This document shows positions 1 through 10,895 of a stretch of DNA of 64,000 bases, in pieces. The stretch comes from Himantopus leucocephalus (lineage: Eukaryota; Chordata; Aves; Charadriiformes; Recurvirostridae), in the NCBI GenBank assembly GCA_003993805.1, contig RSEF01000006.1:27499402-27563401 (forward strand), written 5' to 3'. The first letter of the stretch is position 1; every line of letters starts with the position of its first letter. The translations under genes and the position numbers were made by a program. Below the pieces are notes generated by a model. The model worked only from the letters and a program-made list of their open reading frames with translations, searched no databases and was not told the origin of the DNA.

Positions 1-195
1 AGACCCCACTTTCAAGTGCTGTATAGACACATAACAGGTGGAATAATGCCTCTTTTGTACCAGTTCAAAGTTAATCTCAACATATCAGCAGTGCAGACTG
101 CATTTAGCCATGTTGCTTTCAAGCCCCCGTTTCAATATCTCTGTACTTATGGGGAAGCTGCATCTAGGAAACGAAGAAGAGGTTTTTGCTCTTAC
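1..195 (-). other. SORCS1: SORCS1 intron (5' part, runs off the left edge)
   Basis: This is sequence downstream of the 196-269 exon in gene sense, starting with the GTAAGAG donor. No repeat or second exon is evident. The next expected exon, beginning with the last base of a split Trp codon, must lie outside the window. Confidence 0.75.
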
Positions 196-269
196 CAGTA
201 GAACCTGTTTGGTGCAACTCCCTCGTGAAGAAGCAGCCATCTTCTGCCAAACTCCACTGAACTGAATAA
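196..269 (-). CDS. SORCS1: SORCS1 internal coding exon (VPS10 propeller, downstream of the 17342-17500 exon)
   Basis: Seen: on the minus strand a TTTTTTGTCCCCAG acceptor is followed at 269 by 24 full codons plus two bases, ending at a GTAAGAG donor (g at 195). The peptide is LFSSVEFGRRW then LLLHEGVAPNRFYW; the last Trp codon is split, so the exon enters in phase 0 and leaves in phase 2. Known: SORCS proteins are type I sorting receptors of neurons with a ten-bladed VPS10 beta-propeller that binds cargo and propeptides in the secretory and endosomal lumen. The SSxEFGRRW stretch is an Asp-box-like blade turn typical of the family. EFGRRW and EGVxPNRFYW fit SORCS1 better than SORCS3, which as I recall it has DFGRRW and ERITPNRFYW. 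It joins in frame to the exon ending DQK at 17342. Odd: several positions differ from mammalian SORCS1 as remembered (F for Y, V for A, L for Q). The family is near certain; the paralogue is likely. Confidence 0.88.
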
Positions 270-1768
270 CTGGGGACAAAAAAAAAACCAGTCATGAATC
301 ACAGTAAAACACAAAGACAATAGAGAAATTAATCTGAAGAAGGCTGTATTACTTCCAAGATAGCGACTTGGACTTTTACTTCCTCCAATCTCAAAGGGAC
401 ACATCTGGGGCAGCTGAAAACTGTCTGCGGTGCCTTTTATTGGCAGAGGCAATACTCAGCTGTGTGACATGGGACACAACTGGTATTACCTGAGGGATCA
501 CTGTAAGGGTACCTGCAATGACCTGCCATGACTGAAAACTCATCATCTCCCTCTTTGTGGCACTCTCAGCTAATAAAATCATGCAGTATGGGAAGGTTGC
601 CATTTACTTTTATAAACTTGTCGTGGACATCAAATGTATAGCGTAACACAGCAGTTTGAGGTCCTAGACTAGCTCTGACAACAGATACACAGACTTGCCT
701 GCCTTGATATTATGTTGGAAGGTCATCCAGTAACCAGTAGCTATCTCTAGAGGTTGTTCAATCTGGCACCAAAAAAGCGTTCTAACATGTCCAGATTTCT
801 ACTGCAGGACTGAATGAGTTTAAATAGCACAAGTTACTTGTACCATGGAAACCGGCAATTCTCACTTTGCTCCTGTCCTTCTCCTGCAAACAACATGACA
901 CCTTCTCCTAGTCTAGTTACACAAACAATATCCAAATACATCAATCATTTCATAAAATCTTTCCATGATAAATACCAAAACAGACTGAGAAAGGTCAGCA
1001 AAAAGGCATGTTACAGGTATTATAAATACTTTGACATGTCTTTGTGGAATGATATACAAATGTTACTGTTATACAACATATACAAACAGCTGCTCTCCGT
1101 AAATGTTGCCATGAGGTAATTCTCGGAAGGACAGTAGAGGGGAGGATCACTTGGATTCAGTCTTTCTTTTGCTTTATTTAACTTCAAATTTCTCATGTGG
1201 AAGCACTGAGAGGCAGACAGCCCTATACTTTTCTTGCACATTCATCCCACTTCCCCTCCTTCCCTTGCTCAATAGACTTGATCGCTCCCCTTTTTTGGCA
1301 AGGAAGATGTTGGACTCCCTTTTTTGAACTGTGATCTGCCTTTTCACAATACCACTTTAGAGATCTTGCAGAAAATGCAAACAATCCAAATCTTCATGTG
1401 CAAACCCTGACCAATATTTTTTTTGTTTTTGAATGAGTAGCAGCAGTGGATTAGTAGGGAAGAGAAAGATGGATGCCTGAGCGAATAACTGAGAAGAAGA
1501 GAAGCTGATTTAAAGCTTTGGGTTGATCAGAAAGATGATTTGTATGTATTTTAAGAATTATGAGACTAGGATGTAAGAAAACTTGAGATCTACTTCCTAG
1601 TGTGCATTACATTCCCAATGCAAACCCCTATATCCTTCAGTTTCCCTACTGTAAAACCTTGGAAGGACATGGAGAAACTAATTACAACAGCTTTTTGGTA
1701 AACAGTAGATTGTACGTATGTTGAAATCTACTTTAAAATAGGAAAGCTGAAAATTCACCTCTTTTTCT

Positions 1769-1816
1769 CTTCTCCCTTTCTCTTGAAAACTATCAAAGAA
1801 GAGAAAGGGAAGAAGG
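1769..1816. repeat. Pyrimidine/purine inverted repeat
   Basis: Left arm CTTCTCCCTTTCTCTT (1769-1784) pairs with right arm AAGAGAAAGGGAAGAAG (1799-1815) with one bulged base, around a 14-nt loop. A purine-rich stretch continues to about 1856. The strand asymmetry makes both a hairpin and a triplex conformation possible. Confidence 0.7.
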
Positions 1817-3844
1817 TGTGGGGGTTAGAAGACAAGAAGAGTAAGAAAAGGAAAAACAATTATGCTTTGTGGATAGAAATGCATCCACTTTTAAAACTGC
1901 AGTGGTGAGTCTGCTATTTTTCCTTAAGTAGAAGATTCTAGATACATTTTTATTTGAAATTTTAAGGGACTCTAACTATAACTAATTTTAAAAAATGAGT
2001 TTTCCTTACAGAAAATCTTTTGGGACATTTAACAATGACTTTTGTAAAGTTCCTTGAGGTCATCTAATCAAGAACTTTACCATTGCAGGAGATGTTTTTC
2101 CCCATTCACATTCAAAATCCATTTCTAGACCTGCTTTTGTAACGGCAGCAAAAATAAAAACATAATAACAATAAGCTACCGTCAATCTATCTCTGCGATG
2201 TCAATGTTTTCCCTTTCTTGGAAAAGTAGTTTCTTTCATGCCAGTAATATGTCTTTGACATACAGTAATTTATGTTTTAATAAAGTTCAGATCATCCTTT
2301 AATTAAGACCAGGGAGCAATCCAAACAACTCTGCAAACACCTCTGTGTTTCCAGAGCAGGGACATACAGGAGGTAAGCTTTCCAGGCACACTGATGTTCA
2401 GATGGCTGAAATCATCACAGTAAATCCTGTTTTCCCCCGTCTGTATCTCTCACCCTAATCCCTCTGTAGTTTCCCTGAGCACAACTTTCAGTAGGTTGAT
2501 TTGCCGGTGATAGTAACAGCATCCCGAACAAATTAATCACAGCCTGCAATAGCTTTCTCTGTGCTTGTGTAGCATCCCCCTCCCTGCCTGCAGTCTGCCT
2601 GCAGTGCCAGGTGGTTGAACAGCCCCAGAGCCACAGCTTCCCTCTGGCTCCTTCCCAACACGACTCTTCAGAGGAGCTGTTCACCCAGTGCATCCCACAA
2701 CTCCCGCGGCAGAGCAGGAGCTGTGATGCTGCACAGCACCCAGGGAGCCCTGCTTTCTCTCAGTGTCTGCCCTGAACGAGACATGATTCAGGCAAAAAGC
2801 GGTGAAATGCAAGACTTTTCTAAGTTCGTTTCAAAGGGAGGAAATGGATATAGTAATTCTACTGTCAGGATTGGCCTCTCAAATTAGAAGCCAGTGCCCA
2901 GTGAGCTGGAGATGGCGCGTGAGAAAAGGCAACAGCTCTCAAAGGGAAATATCAGCTCCCTGGGAACCCATGCCCAAAGCTCTCATTGTCTTTGATGAGA
3001 CACTTTAATAACCAAGCTTTAGAAAGTTTTTCCTCCTTTGCCATTATCTCAGCACCAATCTCAGTCTTTACTGACTCACAACAGCACAAGCAGCACTAAT
3101 GTATCTTTAGCAAAGGGGGGAATTCCCCACCTTATGTGTCAAGCCCCACAAAAAGAAAAAAAAAATCCTTTGCAGTGAGGATTTTTTCAGATATTTTATT
3201 CTAAGTATCATTCATTTTTGACTGAGTTTATTCAGTTGGACCAGAAAAAAAAGACATATTTGGAGGCTAGGTTTTTGTCAAGTATCAGTTATTATACAGC
3301 TGGGATTATTTTTCCCCGTTTAGCAATTATAGTGCTTGTATGGATATTTTTTAAACCCAGCATCATATTTTGTTGTTGTTATAAAAACCCTCTCTCTCCT
3401 GGGACTTCTTGTGACAGACTCATGCACGCGGTCCCTTCAGAGATGACATTTTATTTTCTTTGGCAAGCAATGCCGTCTGATGACAATTTTCATTATTAGA
3501 CTGAAATTAGATAATGTTCTTTGCTACACTTCTTTTTCAACCACAAATAGAAAAGGAACCTATTGCAATTTCAACGTATGTTTTCATCTGAGGGCCAAGT
3601 AGTGATCTGACATTTCTGTTTTCACTGAAACAAAACTGTTATGAAGTACAAATCTTGTATTGATCTCTCAGATTTGACCCTTGTTCAACAGGGAATAATT
3701 CTCTTCTTGCTTCCTCTTCTCTTGTATATTTATTTTGCTATGTAGCACCTGAGTACTTAACAATCATTAGCAGTCTGGTTTTGCTTTGTTTTGCTTTTTT
3801 AAATCCTTATATTCTACAAAGTAGAAATCTACCACCTACTTCTT

Positions 3845-3945
3845 TCAGATGGGAAAACAGAAATGCAAGGGAAAAGGAAAGGCTGTCCCAAGATTACAAA
3901 CACCTTCTGAGGCCGAGAAAGGATTCAAACAAACCATCTGAACTG
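3845..3945 (-). repeat. Possible MIR-like ancient SINE fragment
   Basis: CAGATGGGAAAACAGAAATGC followed by AGGCTGTCCCAAGATTACAAA and GAGAAAGGATTCAAAC resembles the inverted MIR core (GATGGGGAAACTGAGGCA ... CCCAAGGTCACA ... GGATTCGAACC). It is heavily decayed and could be chance similarity. A sensitive repeat-profile search would decide. Confidence 0.35.
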
Positions 3946-5259
3946 AAAGGCAATCCCCCAGCTGCAGAAAGAGCCTTTTCGCAACATGATGCTGCTATCT
4001 TCTGGAGTAGGGGTAGCTGACATTTGAAAACTGAATGTCTTTCCTGATCTACACCAAAGAATATCTGTATGCTACTCACTCTCTCTATTACTTGTTTCCC
4101 AAACTGTGTGAGATGCATAAGAGCTGCTCATGTATTTCACAGTAACAGTGTAAGCTTCATCTTAAAATGCTTTGAGATATTTGGGTAACAACAGCACTCG
4201 TATTGTTTAATAATCTACCCATGTGCTAGTTCACAACAGCAAAAGAGCTCTGGCCCCTTCCATCGTTTGACTAGATCTGTTTTATTCTTTCCTGGTTCAC
4301 CCATGTATTGTACCCTCCTCCACATCTTCCCCTGCACTCAGATTTCTAAGCTCTTTAGAGCAGAAATCATCTATTGTAGCACGTGTTTACACAACATAAA
4401 GATTGCTGGGGCTCTCAGGAACTATTATAATACAGGGAAATTGTAAGTGCAGATAAGCGCAAGGCCAAGTTTTTCCCCATAACAGATAATTCTGTAAAAG
4501 AGTCTACTATTCAGAATGGTGGAAATTAAGATGACCTTCCCATATTATTTCTAGTACCTTTGTTTTTCATCCATGAAGCAGCACAGCAATCCAGGAGTTT
4601 CGGACTGTCCTCTGGAACAAGGTGGCTACTGTTGGAAATGTTGGATTAAACAGAACAATGGTTCTGCCATAAGGTTTTCACGTTACACTGGCTTCAAAAC
4701 CAGCTGTCTACATTTCACAGGACTCAGAAAATATTTAGATGCCATTGATTCCCTTCTTCCCATTGTTTATCTATGTCTTGATGTTTTGTAAGTCTCTGAA
4801 TTGAAATACTACCACATTTGAACACCGTCATTCATACCAACAAAGTTGATATTAACTTGTATTTTATATATGTGTAACATATATATATAGTCTTACACAT
4901 AGCTTATATAACTGGACTATCAAAAATGATTCAGAAGTTAATCAACTCCTTCAACAGTTCTTCCAATGGACAATTCTTAGGGAGCAGTATCACTAATAAA
5001 CAAAAACTTACTGTGAAGAACACAAACTTCTCACTCTTTTATGGATAAATGTTATATACTTCCACTGAAAAACTACAGAGAAACTTTAATGTTTAATATA
5101 GACACTCATCCTTAAAACACCCCTCCTAAAGGCACTGCATGGGAGTCTCAAGTGCTATAAAACATCTGACCTTCACTCACTTCTATGGAGCTAAAACAAA
5201 TGACACTAACTAAAGATTCACCTCTCTCTTTAATTTACCAGCAATGTTATTTGGCTTTG

Positions 5260-5262
<3 letters not shown>

Positions 5263-5306
<44 letters not shown>

Positions 5307-5307
5307 N
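5263..5307. repeat. T44 homopolymer followed by a single N
   Basis: Forty-four consecutive T from 5263 to 5306, then one N at 5307. In gene sense this is a poly(A) run. Such lengths are rare in bird introns and error-prone in assembly. Either a real tract (for instance a retroposed tail) or a gap-filling artefact. Confidence 0.9.
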
Positions 5308-8300
5308 ACATGCATTTCAAAAACTCCAAATCAAGTAGCTAAGATACAGGCTTTGAGAGCCTGATGTTCTCTAGGCATCAGACAAATTTAATTCTTTTTT
5401 TTTGTAATCAACAATGGTATGAGATTATGACCTACAGGATCCTGCTTGTCTGCCTGGGTTTGGCTGAATTACGAAGTTGAGATCTTCTGACATAAGCTCA
5501 CATCCTCAGGACAAACAAAATGAGCCGTTAACAGTTTCCTAAAGTATTGCACCTGGGCATACATTTAATAAAATTGTACTGTGCACCACCTGTTTCTTTT
5601 ACAAACACAGGATTTTCCCTGAGTTTTTCCCAACCAAAAACCTGGCTATTATGAGGTGGCTGAATCAAGTTTATTTGGCTGTTGAACCTCATGGGTAAGA
5701 AAGCATGACATCACCCAGATGTTGCTAGTAAATGCAAACTTGTCTTAAAGAGAGCAGTCCCCATTCTCCTCCAGTTCAAACAAGCTCTGTGCTCCCTGGA
5801 GCCAGTGGGTAACTCTGCTACTTGCATACTCATCAAACTCACCATACCAAATACTTACCCTCACAATAATCTATATATCATTCTAGAAGACAGAGAAACA
5901 TTTCCTCATTTAACACCTGACTTTGAAAACAAGGTTATACATACCAAGTATTGAGAAGCTGAATGACCCACCAATTCTGATAAAAAATCATTTGAAGGGT
6001 CCTTTTGCTAGTCAAGACCTACCATCACCCCTTCTGTTCTCAAGAGATTCATTTTTCCAGCCAAAGCTTTCTGTCACATATGGAGTTCCTCATAGCTTTA
6101 ACTTCATTTTAATGTCTATACAAATTGCTGCAGATACGACTGACCCAGGGTGCCCCTGATGTTTCATCATTCAGCATTTAAACTAATTGGATATTCTGAT
6201 GAACCATTTGGTTCTGATGCTTCTGCACATACTTATCTTGAATCATGTGGTAGTTCCATGTGCTACCTATGCCGATGAGAATATTCAATTTTATGCACTG
6301 ATTCCATCTCATGCAAAAAACATTATGCACATGGAAATTTGGAATCTGGCTAAAGAAAAGGTGATTTAAATGGCATGCTGAAAGTGACATAAGGGGAATA
6401 TTGTGAGCAAGCTAGTAGTTCCCATTATTTTTCTTTTACTTAAGAAATTTCCCCTAAACAAGTTATAACAGAATACGGCACAGAGTCTAAGTTTATTTGC
6501 TGATTGGATTTACCAACTTTGGCATTCTTATATTCACAAAAGAGGGAGGTCTCTCTCTCCCACCTCTAGCTTCCATGAAAGCTCCACTCTTTCTTCCTGG
6601 ACACAGGTCTGACCAAAGCAACTCAACCCACACCACTACATTGACTTAAAAAGCATATGGAGCTGGAAAACTAGCTCAGGACATCTCCAAAAGCCCTGGG
6701 TTTGATTCAAATTAACCTCTGATTCCCTGAGAAGCTTCCTACTGGTCAATTCTCCTGACTTCTTGCCTCTTACACTTCCTGGTGTTTCAATAAGATGATT
6801 AAAACTAATTCTGTTCATGGTGTTTCACCCTCACCCCTTCAAATAGGATTTATTCACACACAAAAAACCACCTGTGCACCTAAACCACACATTTTGTACT
6901 GATGAACCATATAAAGATTTTGAGATATTATTTCTTCCTTATCTTCGGTATCTTTTTATTTTTAATTTATCTCAATTTCACCAAAGAATACAACATTCCA
7001 AAAGAACAGTTCAGCTTTCACTATAAACATATCAGAGTCAAACTAGACAAAACCAACTCTTTCTGATGATGCTACAATTTAATTAGGAATAAATGCAGGC
7101 AAGTCCTTTTTCTTATTCCCATTAATTTATACTGAATAAGTTTATTGCTGATAAATTGTACTTTACTACCACCACAGGTACATTTGAAGAAATTCCGGTC
7201 TTCTACAAAGTTTCAATCATTATTCTCATTGTTCATGGGGCATTATTCAAATGTTATTCAACTGTGAAAAACAATATTTAGAACTAATCTAAAGCCTTCA
7301 GGAAAGCAAAGAGCAATAGGATAGATGTCACATGGATTGCTTCAATTCAGTGATTTACTACTTAGATTGAAGTCTCTAGAAGAACAATCACAATTACATT
7401 TCTTTTTCTTTCTACACAGTTTGCAGAAAAGGATAGCGCTGGTGCATCAGGTATGGACTTAAGATTGAACATTTTTATGTGGGTATATAAAATAGTCCTT
7501 TATGATCTTACAGACCATTATGTCCTTGGATCTACCTTCTAGATCAAAAATTATCGTAGTGGGAGAGAAATTTCCACAGTGGCACTATAGACATCTCAGC
7601 CAGTGAGAAAGAATGAACAGGGACTTGGATGCACACATGCTCCCAACATGCATCCAGTGCAGCTTCGCTGGGTATCAAAGTACATTAAATTTAAATAAAT
7701 TACTGCACGGGGCATTTCTTCTTCAGAGCAGTCAAAGGCTGGGAGGTATGCTGCGCTTCCCTGAATCACACTATGCTTCATTTAGAAGAGCCATGGACCA
7801 GGCTTTTTTCTTCCAACACTGAATTTAAAACAACAGAATGTTTTGCATAAACAAAGAATTTGAAATCATGCGCAGTATTTCCTCCCTAGAACAGAGCATG
7901 AGACTCATGATCCAGGATACAAAAATGGGCTACAGAGCTGATACTCATTTACTCCCCGATCTCTGATCTAACTGTAAGTTCCAGAGTTACGATGCTTAAA
8001 TATTCTTGAAGCAATAAAGTTCATAGGACACTGCTTTAGACTTTGAACATTTTAAGTTGCCGCAATGCATTAATCATGCCACGCAGAAGCCATCAATAAG
8101 GTTAACCCAATAACTGGTGTTTATTGAATGCTGATGGGAAACTCTTCAGAGCAATAAAGCTTTCAGATACCTGCTTCACCGCCCATTCAAACACCAGTGA
8201 CATGCGCAGCTCTGTGGCTGCTTTTGCTGATGAACCACACACCACTGTCGTGTAGATTTGTTCAGTATGGTTGTAACACAGCAATTTCTTTCAAGCACAT

Positions 8301-8537
8301 TCATCAGATCAAAGCATCCTGGAGATAACCCTCAGCTTTCTTCCTACCTATCTCGCAATTACTCCTCACACATTCTCAGATATGAGCAACATCAGCTGGT
8401 GTTCTGGTTTTGTGGCAGTTTTCAAGCAACTGTATTAGCATGACGTCTCCAGTGCATTCAACTCATCTGCTAAAAAAGTGGCAGGAAACACATTTCTACC
8501 AGCAGATATTTAAAGGAATCTGCCCGGCATATATATT

Positions 8538-8785
8538 TTAAAGCCAGAAGGAACCACTGGTATCATCAGTCTGTTCTCTCCTCACAGATGCTGCAGAATC
8601 TTTACCACTAACTCAAACAGCAGAGAGAATTACTCAGCCCAAGAACTGATGGCTGAACTAGATTGTCTCATTTGGAAAGACATCCAATCTCAATTCCAAA
8701 GGATGATGAATTTACCACTCCACTTAGTATGTTGTCCTCAAGGTTAATTCCCTTCTCTGTTAAAAAACGCTACGTCTGTAACAGG
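8538..8785 (-). mobile_element. Ancient amniote CR1 3' fragment
   Basis: The plus strand reads like the inverted 3' region of old amniote CR1s. It has AAGCCAGAAGGAACCACTGG, ATCATCAGTCTG, then GACATCCAATCTCAATTCC, GATGAATTTACCACTCCAC, GTATGTTGTCCTCAAGG and CCTTCTCTGTTAAAAA. The same blocks in the same order occur in reptile CR1 tails. It is too decayed for an open frame. The element lies on the minus strand. Edges are approximate. Confidence 0.7.
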
Positions 8786-10820
8786 TAACAGGGTATCCTG
8801 TACTTGTTTTCTGTTGTATGGTAAACTTACTAGGTAGGTTCATAACTGTTTCCATAACTGCATTTAATATATGCATTTTCATTTAAAAAGTGTATTGCAT
8901 TGGAGTTTGAACAGAAAAGGCTTATTACAGCAGAATTTAGGGCAAAGTGTCAGAATATTCAAGCACACATGAATAGCTTTAAATTTAAAAACAAATTATT
9001 TTATTATTGTTTATCATTTGCATTATATTAAAACCTCTGGCTCCCAGTGAATTTAGTGTTGACAGGCACTTTGTATAATAAGAAACTGGAGACAAGTTGG
9101 AAAGTACAGTCAAAGCAAATGACAGATACAGAGAAGGGAAAGGTGAGTCATCTGCAGAAAAGCAAAGGGAGTTGCTCACCACCACAGAGATCAGTGGCAG
9201 ACCTAGTGATATGAAGCAAATTTCTTTATTCCTAATCCAGTGAACTGTCCAACTCTGAAGGAAAGGAAAAAAGTAATTTTTTTCATGGAAGCAGGAAAAC
9301 TAGAGTTATGTAGAGCACAGAAAATCTTGTAGAGAAACAACAGATCTACCCATAGCTATAAGTATGCATCCAAGGATCCCAAAGCAGCAAAAGAACAAGT
9401 TCTCTAGCGGTACAGAGGGCTGATGTTTATACAGATGGATAAGCAAGGACATATTGATTTGCCTAAAGATGAGTGAGTCAGTGGTAAAGAGCGCAGTGAT
9501 TACCGCTCAAGAGTCGTTCCTTCTGTTTCACTGATCACACTCCTGGCCCAGAAATGTAGCTTCCTCTCTGGACTGCCAGGCTGCCACTGGGCTCTGCTAG
9601 TTCATTTTTTTTTTTCTTTTTTATTATTTATTGGAGGATGAAAGAAAGTTAGAAATTCCTCCCACTTTTAATTCCATTCTTTATTTTAATTTGTTACCCC
9701 AGCACATTATGCTTAGTGAGGCGCATGGAAGACTGATGGGTACACTAGGAAAGCATATTTTACAACATAGTTTGTACACTGGCTTATGGCTAATTAAAAT
9801 AAAAAGATAAAATCTGACGTTATTCTTCTTACTGAGACAATGCTGAGGAACTGACTGTATGAGAAGAAAGGAGAAAAAATCCTAATAAAATAACAGCCAG
9901 ATGAATGGTTTTTATGTCCCTTCATTGTTCATTTTCAGTGTGCTGTTTGCCACCAAATGCTAATCAATTTGCCTAGAGATAATAAGGCATATTTGCAAAG
10001 AGCTGTGTGCAAGATGTGTCATCAGGATGCCTGGCAGGTGTCTGTCCTTAAGGTCTTTACACAAACGGTGTGCACAGCCCTGGCTACAACCATGGATGGT
10101 TCTGTGCATGACTGATATCTTGCTTCAAAACACAAGCCCACAGAAAGTCTAGCATTCACAAGGCCTTTGTGTGGAAGGCCCCTTCCATCCCTGGCACAAG
10201 TGTTGGTAACCCAGAAAGGGTATCTAAGCTCATGCAGAAAGTGCCATGTTGCAAAGCCTGGGACAAACACCTTTTAACGTGCAAATTCCTTACTACTTTT
10301 CATGTTCAACAATATGCGTCAAAGAGAATCAAGTCTGCTGGAAAACTGGCTTGGTTGATTAGTGGTGCCCTAAATATTAACACAAATAATGTAGAGAGTT
10401 GCAGGAGTAATGCCATAGGGAAAGGGGGAGTTATTCACACAGGCTAATGTCAGCTTTATGCAGACTAGCTCCCTGGTTTTGTCTGTAGTCTGTCAAAAGA
10501 GATAGGCTTTTCCAGAGCATGATTCAAAGCAGCTAATGCTTACCACTCTAGAAAAGCTTTTTTCCTCTCCATTAATTTTAGATGGGATTAGCCTCCCTCA
10601 GCTAACATTAGCCCAAGTGAATACTCCTCTAAATGTTGTCAGCCGTATGGGGGGACGATCACCCCAGAATAATGTTGCTTGATGTTAACAGCAATTTTTT
10701 TAAAAAAACTAAGGTGCATTTTCTGATAAAATAAATCTGGATTTTATTCCCCCTTCTCTGTTCCATGTAGGCAGCAACTGTTACCACTGGAACTGGGAGG
10801 GTGCAACTAGAAACAGAATA

Positions 10821-10895
10821 ATTTAGGCTGAAAGGAATGCCTGGAGGTCCCTGGTCTGACTGTGTTCCAAGCACAGTCACCCTCAAAGTTAGATC
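10821..10895 (-). mobile_element. Short CR1 3' fragment
   Basis: ATTTAGGCTGAAAGGAATGCC, GGAGGTCCCTGGTCTGAC and CACCCTCAAAGTTAGATC match the inverted CR1 tail (family form near AGGTTGGAAGGGACCTCTGG ... CAAAGTTAGATC). It is about 75 bp, decayed, and lacks the terminal ATTCTATG repeats. Confidence 0.65.

Noticed and set aside
2355..2400. Minus-strand CTCCTGTATGTCCCTG, reminiscent of the SYLYVCP segment of the preceding SORCS1 exon
   Set aside because: It is downstream of the 17342-17500 exon in gene order, the frame does not give the expected residues, and no flanking splice sites fit.
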